Assembly (NCBI RefSeq): GCF_022662015.1 | Contig: NZ_JAKMCM010000003.1 | Coordinates: 372,001-436,000, forward strand | Origin: Aestuariivivens sediminicola | GTDB taxonomy: Bacteria > Bacteroidota > Bacteroidia > Flavobacteriales > Flavobacteriaceae | Length of the DNA: 64,000 nt | Direction of reading: 5' to 3' | Shown here: piece after piece, positions 26,221 to 35,071 of the stretch | Layout of the letters: every line of letters starts with the position of its first letter | Numbering within the stretch: position 1 is the first letter of the stretch | The notes under the pieces: generated by a model | Seen by the model: only the letters and a program-made list of their open reading frames with translations | Databases searched by the model: none | Told to the model about the DNA's origin: nothing | Position numbers and translations under genes: made by a program

Positions 26221-26452
26221 ATTGCGTTTCTTCAACCCGCCTTTTTCTTTAAAACCTGCGCATGTTTCTGTTGATAATAGGCCGACATCGCGCGGGATTA
26301 AATAAATAAAACCAGCTGTCTTATAGCGTTTTCTTTCCTGTACGACGAATTTTGGGCTTCACATTATAAATCGGATGTGTACCACAAGGCATGTCGGGAA
26401 ATGGGGTCAGGTTTAATTGCGTTTATGGTTCTAAATTGCAAAATTAATTGAG

Positions 26453-26460
26453 TATTTTTG
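26453..26460 (+). promoter_or_regulatory. Promoter -7 box of menC
   Basis: An exact TAnnTTTG box (TATTTTTG). It lies 8 bases before the ATG at 26469, so the transcript would be nearly leaderless. No TTG at standard distance. Confidence 0.4.
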
Positions 26461-26468
26461 GAACCGTT

Positions 26469-27524
26469 ATGACCGCCAGTTATAGAAAATACACCTTAGA
26501 ATTCAAGCAACCCAGCGGTACTTCCAGGGGCATTTTAAGGACGAAGGATACGTTTTATCTCGTGCTGTTCGAGGACGATAAATTTGGTATCGGGGAATGT
26601 GGCCTGTTTAGAGGCCTTTCGATTGATGACAGATCAGATTATGAGGAAAAGCTTCAGTGGGTTTGTGATAATATAAATCTAGGCCGCGATAGTTTGACGA
26701 TGGCGCTGGATGCGTTTCCCAGTATTCAAATAGGCCTCGAAATGGCCTTTAATTCGTTTCACGCTGAAAATCCCTACCTGTTATATCCGTCTGCCTTTAC
26801 AGATGGACAGGATCATATCCCAATAAACGGCTTGATCTGGATGGGGAGCGAGGCATTTATGAAGCAACAGATAAAAAGTAAAATCGAAGCGGGCTTTTCC
26901 TGTTTAAAAATGAAAATTGGAGCTATCGACTTTCAAACTGAAGTTAATCTTTTAAAATCCATACGTAAGGAATATACCTCAGGAGATATCGAATTAAGGG
27001 TAGATGCCAATGGTGCATTCTCACCGGAAGAGGCACTGGAAAAATTAAAAATATTATCGGAGTATCAAATACATTCCATTGAGCAACCTATACAACAGGG
27101 GCAGAGGTATGAAATGGCCCGTTTATGTGAGTATAGTCCGTTACCCATTGCTTTGGATGAAGAATTAATTGGGGTTTTTTCTGTAACGGAACAACACAAA
27201 TTGTTACAAACAATAAGTCCGGATTATATTATTTTAAAACCGAGCCTCATTGGTGGGTTTTTGGGAAGCGATATGTGGATACAATTGGCGGAGCAACAGG
27301 GTATAGGTTGGTGGATTACAAGTGCTCTGGAGAGCAATATAGGCTTAAATGCCATTGCGCAGTATACCTATACCAAATCAATTAAAAGACCTCAGGGCTT
27401 AGGTACTGGAGGGCTTTTTACAAATAATATTGAGTGTCCGTTACAAGTAAAAAATGGTACCTTGCAATATAATATTAAAAAGGACTGGATTTTCAATCTT
27501 AAAATGTTAAACTTAGATCTCTGA
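26469..27524 (+). CDS. menC: o-Succinylbenzoate synthase
   Basis: A 351-residue enolase-superfamily dehydratase making o-succinylbenzoate from SHCHC. Catalytic features: LKMKIGAI (catalytic lysine pair), RVDANGAFS (metal Asp), SIEQPI (metal Glu), ALDEELIG (metal Asp) and YIILKPSLIGG (second-face lysine). The ATG at 26469 is chosen because MTASYRKYTLEF aligns from memory with family N-termini; an upstream in-frame TTG (26448) would lie before the -7 box. It is followed 16 bases later by a CPBP protease gene. MenC is confirmed by the neighbouring men genes; N-acylamino acid racemase is the main alternative in this superfamily. Confidence 0.93.
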   Translation: MTASYRKYTLEFKQPSGTSRGILRTKDTFYLVLFEDDKFGIGECGLFRGLSIDDRSDYEEKLQWVCDNINLGRDSLTMALDAFPSIQIGLEMAFNSFHAENPYLLYPSAFTDGQDHIPINGLIWMGSEAFMKQQIKSKIEAGFSCLKMKIGAIDFQTEVNLLKSIRKEYTSGDIELRVDANGAFSPEEALEKLKILSEYQIHSIEQPIQQGQRYEMARLCEYSPLPIALDEELIGVFSVTEQHKLLQTISPDYIILKPSLIGGFLGSDMWIQLAEQQGIGWWITSALESNIGLNAIAQYTYTKSIKRPQGLGTGGLFTNNIECPLQVKNGTLQYNIKKDWIFNLKMLNLDL

Positions 27525-27540
27525 ACTTAAAACTTATAAT

Positions 27541-28497
27541 ATGTACATAGGACAAGCATTTAAAGTATTACACGACTGGTGGCGCTATTTAATAGGTATT
27601 TTTATTGTGATTGGCGCTGTTTTAATTGGTCAATTGCCGTTTACAGCAGCAGTATTGTTTCAGGCCTTTAAGAATGGTGAAGGGTTAAGTGATTTGAATG
27701 AAACGCGTATGATGCAGTTGTTGGAGCCAAATTTAAATCTGTTTTTAATGTTGATTCCCTTTGCGGTTGGTCTGGTTGCGGTGCTTTTGGTGAGTAAATA
27801 CCTGCACAAGCAATCTATAACCAATTTGTCAACCACGAGACCAAAAATCGATTGGAGTAGGTTTTGGTTCGTTTTCGTTCTTTGGGGTGTGACGTCTAGT
27901 AGTTTGGTGCTTTTGGACTATGGTTTTAATCCTGATCATTATGAACTTAATTTTAAACTGGTTCCATTTATTATTCTTTGTTTCATTGCAATTTTGTTGG
28001 TGCCCTTGCAAACGAGTTTTGAGGAGTATTTGTTCAGGGGCTATCTAATGCAGGGTATAGGCGTACTCGTCAAAAACAAATGGATACCCCTTGTGATAAC
28101 CTCTCTTATATTTGGTTTATTGCATATTGCAAACCCGGAAGTGGATAAGCTCGGTCATGTCATTATGGTGTATTACATAGGGACAGGCCTGTTTTTGGGT
28201 ATTATGACCCTGATGGATGAAGGTCTTGAGTTAGCACTTGGTTTTCACGCCGCCAATAATTTATTCACTGCGCTTTTGGTAACCGCAGATTGGACCGCAT
28301 TTCAAACGCACTCCATTTTAAAGGATATGAACGATCCGGAAACGATGGGAATGGGTGAAATTTTTGTCCCTGTTTTTGTGATATTTCCTATTTTATTATT
28401 CATATTATCCAAAAAGTATAAATGGTCCAATTGGAAGGAGAAACTTTTCGGAAAAGTCGAAGTGATTCAAAATTCACGGGATGACATTGTGGAATGA
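27541..28497 (+). CDS. CPBP family intramembrane metalloprotease
   Basis: A 318-residue polytopic protein of the CAAX protease/bacteriocin-processing (CPBP, Abi) family. Motif 1 EEYLFR at Glu161-Glu162 to Arg166 (EExxxR), motif 2 FGLLHIANP (His) and motif 3 GFHAANN (His/Asn) mark the membrane-embedded zinc site. It is tightly linked to menC (16-base gap). Why a protease sits in the menaquinone cluster is unclear; I recall the same arrangement in other flavobacteria. Family sure, substrate unknown. Confidence 0.9.
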   Translation: MYIGQAFKVLHDWWRYLIGIFIVIGAVLIGQLPFTAAVLFQAFKNGEGLSDLNETRMMQLLEPNLNLFLMLIPFAVGLVAVLLVSKYLHKQSITNLSTTRPKIDWSRFWFVFVLWGVTSSSLVLLDYGFNPDHYELNFKLVPFIILCFIAILLVPLQTSFEEYLFRGYLMQGIGVLVKNKWIPLVITSLIFGLLHIANPEVDKLGHVIMVYYIGTGLFLGIMTLMDEGLELALGFHAANNLFTALLVTADWTAFQTHSILKDMNDPETMGMGEIFVPVFVIFPILLFILSKKYKWSNWKEKLFGKVEVIQNSRDDIVE

Positions 28498-28573
28498 CGT
28501 CATCCTGAACCTGTGATATATGTATTCGGGATTGGTGATGTTTAAGGGATGATCTAATTTAAGTTTTACTTTT

Positions 28574-29497
28574 ATGAGGCTTATAATCACGCTTTTTACA
28601 ATTCTAATCGTACTGCTTGGCTGTAAAAAAGATGTTCACCAGGTAAGGTTCAAAGTTATGGCCTGGAACATTTTACATGGGGCCAATGATATCCCGAATG
28701 GCATTGCGCATGCTATCGATATCATAGAGGCCATCAATCCAGATGTCATATTGATGGTTGAAACCTATGGCTCAGGTAAAAAAATAGCTGATGCCTTAGG
28801 TTACAATTTTCATTTGATTGCGCCGGAAGGCACCGCATTGAACGACAAGCATGTGAATCTGTCCATCATGTCAAAATTTCCCTTTGGCAGAAGAATTGAC
28901 ACAGATTTTCCGTTTTATCTGGGTGGAAGAGAGGTTGTAATTGACCATCAAACGATTCGCTTTTTCTCAAATTGGTTTCATTATTTACCCTGGAATGATG
29001 CGCCTGAAACTATGGGCATGACCACTGAAGAACTATTAGTTTGGGAAAGGACATCGGGTACCCGATACGAAATGATTCAGAAGGTTTTACCAGAACTAAA
29101 GGCATATGCCGCTGAAACGGACTCTATTCCAATGGTCTTAGGTGGCGATATGAACTCTCCATCGCATTTGGATTGGTCCGAAAATACGGCCTCTATGCAC
29201 AATAATTTAGTCGTACCATGGTATGCAACAAAAATATTAGAGGACATCGGATTAACTGATAGTTATCGGTTATTACATCCAAATCCAACAACCCATCCCG
29301 GGATAACCTGGGATACGAAAGGTAAAAGAGACGAACATAGAATTGATTACATCTATTTCAAGGGGCCCAAAATTAAAGCTCTGAAATCGGAATCATATAA
29401 AGCATTTTTAGGAGATACCTTAAGCATTAAAAATCAAGGCATACCTTTTCCTTCAGATCATGGTATTGTAGTAACCTCCTTTGAACTTACAAAATAG
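28574..29497 (+). CDS. Endonuclease/exonuclease/phosphatase-fold lipoprotein
   Basis: A 307-residue protein with a lipoprotein signal (LIVLLGC, Cys17). The body has the EEP fold: MAWNILHGAND near the start (metal Asn), VETYGSG (metal Glu), LGGDMNSPSHLDW (catalytic Asp/Asn) and the terminal PSDHGIVVTSF (Asp-His pair). Such proteins cleave phosphodiester or phosphomonoester bonds in nucleic acids, lipids or inositol phosphates. As a surface or periplasmic lipoprotein it probably acts on an external substrate. It sits between menC-CPBP and menE but no pathway link is evident. Confidence 0.88.
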   Translation: MRLIITLFTILIVLLGCKKDVHQVRFKVMAWNILHGANDIPNGIAHAIDIIEAINPDVILMVETYGSGKKIADALGYNFHLIAPEGTALNDKHVNLSIMSKFPFGRRIDTDFPFYLGGREVVIDHQTIRFFSNWFHYLPWNDAPETMGMTTEELLVWERTSGTRYEMIQKVLPELKAYAAETDSIPMVLGGDMNSPSHLDWSENTASMHNNLVVPWYATKILEDIGLTDSYRLLHPNPTTHPGITWDTKGKRDEHRIDYIYFKGPKIKALKSESYKAFLGDTLSIKNQGIPFPSDHGIVVTSFELTK

Positions 29498-29696
29498 GAG
29501 CTACGACCTTATTATATGGGTTAGATTTGCCCTATTATTTTTTATAATTCTGAATCTTGAGGTAACGATGGCTTAAAACAGCTCCATAATTTTATTCTCC
29601 TTTTAAAATTCCTTAATTTCGAAGCACAAACACGTTTAAAGCCCATCTTTAGGTCTACGGAATGAACTGTTTTAAATTGATAAGCTTAAAATTACC

Positions 29697-30764
29697 ATGA
29701 CACCAGAATATAATAAAGTTCACAACAGGTTTAAACTCAATAATCATCACTATAATTTTAATGATTTAATGGAAGTGGCCTACAGTTTTGTAAAGGAAGG
29801 GGAACCATTCGAACGGGCCCTGGGTAATTTTTTACTGGACTGGCTTGACAACAACGATTTTCTTATCACCCAGACCTCGGGTTCAACAGGGTCACCCAAG
29901 AAATTGAAAATTAAAAAACAACACATGGTCAATTCGGCTATAATGACAGGTGATTTCTTTGGTCTGGAGCCGGGTAATACGGTATTGAGCTGTTTGCCAT
30001 CCAATTTTATTGCGGGTAAAATGATGATCATCAGAGCTATTATCTTAGGAATGGAATTAGATTTAATCCGACCTTCTGCCTTTCCTTTGATAGATTATGA
30101 AAAGAAATATGATTTCTGTGCGATGACACCCATGCAGCTTAAAAACTTTTTGAAGTACAGTGATAATTTGAAAATTATAATTGTTGGGGGTTCGAAAGTG
30201 CCGCAATCCTTGATTGATGACATGCAACATGTGAAGGCCAATGTTTATGAAACCTTCGGGATGACTGAAACCATAACGCATATCGCAGTAAAAAAGTTAA
30301 ATAATTTTAAAGACGGCGATATATCGAACGCTCACTTTAAGGTTTTACCGGATATAAAAATAAGTCAGGATAAAAGAGGCTGCCTGGTTATTGATGCACC
30401 TAAACTTTCGGATGATATTATTGTGACCAATGATATCATCAAACTTCATGACGATCGTTCTTTTGAATGGATGGGACGATATGATAACGTGATCAATTCA
30501 GGAGGTGTGAAGTTGCACCCTGAGAGGATAGAGTCTAAATTAAGGAGTAGGATAGAAGAACAATTTTTTATAGCCTCAGAGGATGATGATACACTCGGAT
30601 CACGATTAATTTTAGTTTTGGAGAGTGACGCGAATACCTTGGATGAATCGGTATTCGAAGGTCTTGGAAAATATGAGGTACCCAAAAAGATATATACCCT
30701 GAATAAATTCATTCTAACCAAGTCTGGTAAAATACATCGAAAGAAGACTTTAGCATTGCTGTAA
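29697..30764 (+). CDS. menE: o-Succinylbenzoate-CoA ligase, short form
   Basis: A 355-residue ANL adenylating enzyme. AMP loop QTSGSTGSPKKL, adenine-site ETFGMTETITH, and C-terminal RYDNVINSGGVKLHP, with a final lysine in TKSGKIHRKK, the catalytic C-terminal lysine. It is about 100 residues shorter than E. coli-type MenE: the N-terminal subdomain is reduced. It should make OSB-CoA, the substrate of MenB. Assignment rests on the men neighbours as well as motifs; other acyl-CoA ligases share the fold. A 199-base gap with a weak -7 box precedes it. Confidence 0.88.
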   Translation: MTPEYNKVHNRFKLNNHHYNFNDLMEVAYSFVKEGEPFERALGNFLLDWLDNNDFLITQTSGSTGSPKKLKIKKQHMVNSAIMTGDFFGLEPGNTVLSCLPSNFIAGKMMIIRAIILGMELDLIRPSAFPLIDYEKKYDFCAMTPMQLKNFLKYSDNLKIIIVGGSKVPQSLIDDMQHVKANVYETFGMTETITHIAVKKLNNFKDGDISNAHFKVLPDIKISQDKRGCLVIDAPKLSDDIIVTNDIIKLHDDRSFEWMGRYDNVINSGGVKLHPERIESKLRSRIEEQFFIASEDDDTLGSRLILVLESDANTLDESVFEGLGKYEVPKKIYTLNKFILTKSGKIHRKKTLALL

Positions 30765-30941
30765 TCATTGAAAAATAATTTAGAACAATGACCTTAATCT
30801 GAACGACGGAATTAAGGTAAAAAAACAGCAAAGCGATTACCATAAGAGCTTGGTGTTCTTTTATGCAAATAATCTTATTTCCTGTTGTCTTCTTAGTCTT
30901 ACCGGTTTAATAATGGCTCAGTATTCCGTAAAGTTGGGATA

Positions 30942-31364
30942 CTATTGCTGCATCTTAAGATAATAATCAGCAGAGTGTCTTCCCGAACCGTAAAAAATAA
31001 AAAAGATGGAAACCAAAAGTGTAATACTTGCCATGATCAAATTATTTACAATCATCTCACCGGCAAAATTAATAACTACGGCACCGATTAAAATAGGTAT
31101 TTGAGCAAGAATAGCCCATCTCGTTAAAAGACCAAATGCAATTAATGTACCTCCAACAAAATGAGCTGGAGCAACATAATGCACAATGAGCATAACCCCC
31201 GTCATACTATTGAAAGGTTTGAAGAGATTCATAAGTATTTCAGAATCGGACATAAAATTAACCCCTTTGATAAATAAAAATACACCCAGGGCAATTCGCA
31301 GCAAATCAAGTGGCAAATAGGTGTGTGCATTTGCCCATTTGTTTAAAGATTTAATTGTTCCCAT
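30942..31364 (-). CDS. DoxX family membrane protein
   Basis: A 140-residue protein with four hydrophobic segments. The N-terminal LRIALGVFLFIKGVNF and the central VAPAHFVGGTLIAFGLLTRW follow the DoxX/DoxD pattern (a small subunit of quinone-linked oxidoreductases). No catalytic residues or partner gene are visible, so the role is open; redox membrane function is inferred. Starts 58 bases downstream of the carboxyltransferase stop on the same strand, so they may be co-transcribed. Confidence 0.85.
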   Translation of the reverse strand: MGTIKSLNKWANAHTYLPLDLLRIALGVFLFIKGVNFMSDSEILMNLFKPFNSMTGVMLIVHYVAPAHFVGGTLIAFGLLTRWAILAQIPILIGAVVINFAGEMIVNNLIMASITLLVSIFFIFYGSGRHSADYYLKMQQ

Positions 31365-31421
31365 GACTAAAGTTGTTGATTTATACTTTAAAAGGTACGA
31401 AAAATCAATGGGAAACTAAAA

Positions 31422-33050
31422 TCAAACTTGCAGGACACCCATGTTAAAGGATCGTTCAATTGGAGCATGATTAGCAGCTTCAATGCCCAAACTGAGCCAT
31501 TTTCGCGTCTCTAAGGGATCTATTATGGCATCTGTCCATATGCGCGCCGCTGCATAATAAGGAGAAACCTGGTTGTCATAGCGGGCTTTTATTTTATTGA
31601 AAAGCTCCTCTTCCTTATCCGGTGTGATTTTTTCACCTCTTTTTTCCAATGTCGCTTTTTCAATTTGCAGCAATACTTTAGCCGCACTGTTACCACTCAT
31701 CACCGCTAATTCTGCACTAGGCCATGACACAATAAGTCTCGGATCATAAGCCTTGCCACACATGGCGTAGTTTCCAGCGCCATAACTATTACCGACGATT
31801 ACTGTAAATTTTGGTATAACCGAGTTGCTCACGGCATTTACCATTTTAGCGCCGTCTTTAATAATACCGCTGTGTTCACTCTTACTTCCAACCATAAATC
31901 CGGTAACATCTTGGAGAAAAACCAAGGGTATCTTTTTTTGATTGCAATTGGCAATAAATCGTGTGGCTTTATCCGCACTATCGTTATAAATCACGCCGCC
32001 AAATTGCAGTTCACCCTTTTTCGTTTTTACCATTTTACGTTGATTTGCGACGAAACCAACGGCCCATCCATCTATTCTGGCATAGCCGGTTATCAAGGTT
32101 TGTCCATACCCCGCTTTGTACTCCTCAAAATCTGAATTATCGACTAAGCGTTTAATAACCTCATACATGTCGTATTGGTCGGCTCTGGATTTTGGGATAA
32201 TCCCGTAGATTTCTTCAGGATTCTCTTTGGGTTTCATAGGAAGGGCGCGATTAAATCCTGCAGGATTATAATCACCAATCTTATCTACAATATTTTTGAT
32301 GGTATCTAAGGCATGTTTATCGTTTTTTGCTTTGTAATCCGTTACTCCGGAAATTTCACAGTGCGTCGTGGCACCTCCTAAGGTTTCATTATCAATAGTT
32401 TCACCAATAGCTGCCTTGACCAGATAACTTCCCGCAAGGAATATGCTTCCTGTTTTGTCTACAATCAGAGCTTCATCGCTCATAATGGGTAAGTAGGCAC
32501 CACCGGCAACACAGCTTCCCATTACCGCTGAAATTTGGGTAATACCCTTGCTACTCATAACGGCATTATTCCTGAAAATACGTCCGAAATGCTCTTTATC
32601 CGGAAATATTTCGTCCTGTAAGGGTAAATATACCCCCGCTGAATCGACTAAATATATTATAGGTAATTTGTTTTCGATGGCTATTTCCTGGGCTCTTAAA
32701 TTTTTTTTACCTGTAATGGGAAACCATGCACCCGCTTTAACCGTAGCATCATTAGCAACTACGATACACATTTTCTTCTTGATATAGCCTATTTTTACAA
32801 CGACACCACCAGAAGGACACCCGCCATGATCGCTATACATATCATCTCCTGCGAAAGCCGCAATTTCAATAGAGGGGGTACCCTCATCGAATAGATAGGC
32901 AATGCGCTCTCTTGCAGTCATTTTTCCTTTAGCGTGATGTTTTTCAATTCGCGATTTTCCACCACCCAATTGTAACTTATTAAATTTCGATTTTAAATCG
33001 GAAAGTAATAACTTATTATGGTCTTCATTTTTGTTGAAGTTTATATCCAT
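31422..33050 (-). CDS. Acyl-CoA carboxylase beta (carboxyltransferase) subunit
   Basis: A 542-residue carboxyltransferase of the propionyl/methylcrotonyl-CoA carboxylase group. It moves carboxyl from biotin to an acyl-CoA. Motifs: KMTARERIAYLFDEGT, GGCPSGGVVVKIG, a crotonase-like MGSCVAGGAYLPIMSD oxyanion segment, GGATTHCEISGVTDYKA and NSYGAGNYAMCGKAYDP. The last features resemble methylcrotonyl-CoA carboxylase beta (leucine breakdown) more than propionyl-CoA carboxylase. No biotin carboxylase/biotin carrier gene is in the window, so its partner must be elsewhere. Substrate assignment is moderate. Confidence 0.9.
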   Translation of the reverse strand: MDINFNKNEDHNKLLLSDLKSKFNKLQLGGGKSRIEKHHAKGKMTARERIAYLFDEGTPSIEIAAFAGDDMYSDHGGCPSGGVVVKIGYIKKKMCIVVANDATVKAGAWFPITGKKNLRAQEIAIENKLPIIYLVDSAGVYLPLQDEIFPDKEHFGRIFRNNAVMSSKGITQISAVMGSCVAGGAYLPIMSDEALIVDKTGSIFLAGSYLVKAAIGETIDNETLGGATTHCEISGVTDYKAKNDKHALDTIKNIVDKIGDYNPAGFNRALPMKPKENPEEIYGIIPKSRADQYDMYEVIKRLVDNSDFEEYKAGYGQTLITGYARIDGWAVGFVANQRKMVKTKKGELQFGGVIYNDSADKATRFIANCNQKKIPLVFLQDVTGFMVGSKSEHSGIIKDGAKMVNAVSNSVIPKFTVIVGNSYGAGNYAMCGKAYDPRLIVSWPSAELAVMSGNSAAKVLLQIEKATLEKRGEKITPDKEEELFNKIKARYDNQVSPYYAAARIWTDAIIDPLETRKWLSLGIEAANHAPIERSFNMGVLQV

Positions 33051-33137
33051 GCGGTAATTAGTTTGTTGCTAATGTACAAAAGTTTCAAATTTTTAATTCG
33101 ATTATGTTAACTAAATCATAAAATAATTAACATGGTA

Positions 33138-33157
33138 TTATTTACCTTGGTAAATAA
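33138..33157. promoter_or_regulatory. Perfect 20-bp palindromic operator, probably MarR-binding
   Basis: TTATTTACC (33138-33146), two T residues, then GGTAAATAA (33149-33157): perfect 9-bp arms. The dyad is centred on the -33 TTG of the promoter of the FMN reductase-MarR-pirin operon, so a bound dimer would block RNA polymerase. A MarR gene is the second gene of that operon, which suggests autoregulation (inferred). Confidence 0.75.
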
Positions 33158-33177
33158 AATTATTTATACTATCTTTG
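33147..33177 (+). promoter_or_regulatory. Bacteroidota-type promoter of the FMN reductase-MarR-pirin operon
   Basis: TTG at 33147-33149, 20 bases, then exact TATCTTTG at 33170-33177. It fixes the translation start at ATG 33199, since an in-frame TTG at 33175 lies within the -7 box. Confidence 0.85.
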
Positions 33178-33198
33178 CGTAATAAAATAATAGCACAA

Positions 33199-33750
33199 AT
33201 GAATAGAATTATAGCTTTTGCAGGGAGTAACAGTCAAAACTCCATCAATAAACAGTTGGCAACATATGCTGCGAGTTTAGTAGAACAATCTGAAGTTGAG
33301 GTTTTAGATTTGAACGATTATGAGTTACCTATTTTCGGTGTTGATCTGGAAAGGAAACTCGGTGGTCAGCCTGAGAACGCCCACAGATTCCTGGATCAAC
33401 TAAGAAAGGCCGACGGTCTTATTATTTCTTTGGCCGAGCACAACGGTGCTTATGCAGCAGTTTTTAAAAATTTGTTGGACTGGATGTCGCGGATTGAGGG
33501 TAAAACTTTTTTAGGGAAACCTATGTTGCTCATGGCAACATCGACCGGTGGTCGAGGAGGTAAGTCTGTATTGGAAATTGCTGAAAGCAGATTTCCGAGA
33601 CATGGTGCGCATATCATTGAGACCTTTTCACTGCCTTCCTTTAAGGATAAGTTTGAAGATGGAAAAATAACAGATGTCGATTTAAATAATGCGCTAATCG
33701 GCAAAATAAAAAAGTTTCAGGCATCCTTGGAGGCAGTTATTGAATCCTAA
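33199..33750 (+). CDS. NAD(P)H-dependent FMN reductase-like flavoprotein
   Basis: A 183-residue flavodoxin-fold protein of the NADPH-dependent FMN reductase family. The FMN phosphate loop GSNSQNSINKQLA lies near 8-20 and the family sequence SLAEHNGAYAAVFKNLLDW near 84-102. It may reduce flavins, quinones or azo compounds in the cytosol. The ATG at 33199 is set by the promoter just upstream. It is the first gene of an operon with MarR (30 bases on) and pirin (26 bases further), a set typical of a redox- or phenolic-compound response. Confidence 0.9.
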   Translation: MNRIIAFAGSNSQNSINKQLATYAASLVEQSEVEVLDLNDYELPIFGVDLERKLGGQPENAHRFLDQLRKADGLIISLAEHNGAYAAVFKNLLDWMSRIEGKTFLGKPMLLMATSTGGRGGKSVLEIAESRFPRHGAHIIETFSLPSFKDKFEDGKITDVDLNNALIGKIKKFQASLEAVIES

Positions 33751-33780
33751 TACCATTTTTAGATTGTAAAGTTTAATCGT

Positions 33781-34218
33781 ATGGGGAATATTTCAGAAGA
33801 TATAAAATCAACCTTTCAAAATAATAGGACGAAGGCCTTATTGAATATCATATACACTGCGAATTGGATTAATACGAAACGCAATGCATTTTTTAAGCCC
33901 TATGGAATATCACCGCAACAGTACAATATCTTAAGGATTCTGAGAGGTGCAAAGAAACCACTGAAAGTACAGACTGTCAAAGATCGTATGTTAGAACGAT
34001 CACCAAATACGACGCGGCTCATGGATAAACTTTGTGACAAACAGTTGATCAAACGAATACCCTGTCCAACCGACAGACGTGTTGTACACGTTAAAATTAG
34101 TGACTCGGGTTTAAGTCTCTTAGAAGAGATTGACGCGCACTTGAGTCATGATTACATTGACAAGTTAACAGAAGAAGAAGCATCTCAGTTAAGTGATCTT
34201 CTTGATAAAATGAGATAA
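33781..34218 (+). CDS. MarR family transcriptional regulator
   Basis: A 145-residue winged-helix regulator. The core has QYNILRILRGAKKPLKVQTVKDRM (helix 3 region), RSPNTTRLMDKLCDKQLI (recognition helix) and RIPCPTDRRVVHVKIS with the wing arginines typical of MarR. It should bind a palindrome as a dimer; the 20-bp palindrome at 33138-33157 in its own operon promoter is the obvious site. No ligand or redox cysteine can be assigned with certainty (Cys residues near the wing could sense oxidants). Second gene of its operon. Confidence 0.92.
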   Translation: MGNISEDIKSTFQNNRTKALLNIIYTANWINTKRNAFFKPYGISPQQYNILRILRGAKKPLKVQTVKDRMLERSPNTTRLMDKLCDKQLIKRIPCPTDRRVVHVKISDSGLSLLEEIDAHLSHDYIDKLTEEEASQLSDLLDKMR

Positions 34219-34244
34219 ACATTTAAGACAAAGGAAACATTAAA

Positions 34245-34967
34245 ATGAAAACGGTAGTTCATAAATCAGATAGCAGGGGTTACGCAAACCACGGGTGGTT
34301 ACAGGCCAATCACTCTTTTAGCTTTGCCAATTTTTATAACCCAGAGAAAATTCATTTTGGGGCACTTCGAGTCCTTAATGACGATGTGATAGCACCAAAA
34401 ATGGGCTTTGGTACCCATCCGCATGATAATATGGAAATAATAACCATTCCATTAAAAGGAGTCCTGAAGCATAGAGATAACATGCACAATACCTGGCAGC
34501 CTATACTGCCCGGAGAAGTACAGGTTATGAGTGCAGGCACCGGTGTTCAGCATTCAGAAATCAATGGTTCTAACGATGAGCATTTAAGTTTGTTCCAGAT
34601 TTGGATCATCCCGAATAAGCAACACGTGGCACCGCGATATGATCAAAAACAATTTAACGCATCAGATCGAAAAAATAAGCTCCAAATATTGGTAACTTCT
34701 ATGGATCAAGATCATGAGGGGAGTTTGAAAATTCATCAGGATGCAGTGATTTCAAGAATAGATTTAGATAAGGGCAAGTCATTTGAATATGAAATAAAAC
34801 ATCCGAATTCCGGTGTTTATGTGATGAATATTCATGGTCTTGTTCGTATTGATGAGCATTTGTTAGAAACACGCGATGCGGTCGGAATTACAGAAACAGA
34901 TAGGTTCACTTTAAATGCGGAAGACGATTCTGGTCTACTGTTCATTGAAGTTCCTATGCATTTTTAA
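34245..34967 (+). CDS. Pirin family bicupin protein
   Basis: A 240-residue bicupin. The N-terminal cupin has metal ligands in GTHPHDNMEIITIPLKG and the paired AGTGVQHSEINGS near 100-112; the C-terminal cupin is degenerate. Related E. coli YhhW has quercetinase activity, but the bacterial role is varied (redox sensing, dehydrogenase control). Third gene of the operon; a terminator follows 24 bases after its stop. The operon context of FMN reductase and MarR suggests response to electrophiles or phenolics (inferred). Confidence 0.92.
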   Translation: MKTVVHKSDSRGYANHGWLQANHSFSFANFYNPEKIHFGALRVLNDDVIAPKMGFGTHPHDNMEIITIPLKGVLKHRDNMHNTWQPILPGEVQVMSAGTGVQHSEINGSNDEHLSLFQIWIIPNKQHVAPRYDQKQFNASDRKNKLQILVTSMDQDHEGSLKIHQDAVISRIDLDKGKSFEYEIKHPNSGVYVMNIHGLVRIDEHLLETRDAVGITETDRFTLNAEDDSGLLFIEVPMHF

Positions 34968-34991
34968 GATGTGATACCATTTATTACCATT

Positions 34992-35019
34992 AAACATCCG
35001 ATATCCGGATGTTTTTTTT
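34992..35019 (+). terminator. Terminator of the FMN reductase-MarR-pirin operon
   Basis: Perfect 9-bp stem (AAACATCCG at 34992-35000, CGGATGTTT at 35006-35014), 5-base loop and a run of T residues to 35019. Confidence 0.88.
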
Positions 35020-35071
35020 ATTTAAAAATGCGATATTTGCTTTTAGGTAACTAAGGAAAAACGAATATATT

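Noticed and set aside
30791-30818. Hairpin ACCTTAAT/ATTAAGGT after menE as a terminator
   Set aside because: The stem is 8 bp with a 12-base loop and is followed by A residues on the plus strand, not T, so termination of menE there is not supported.
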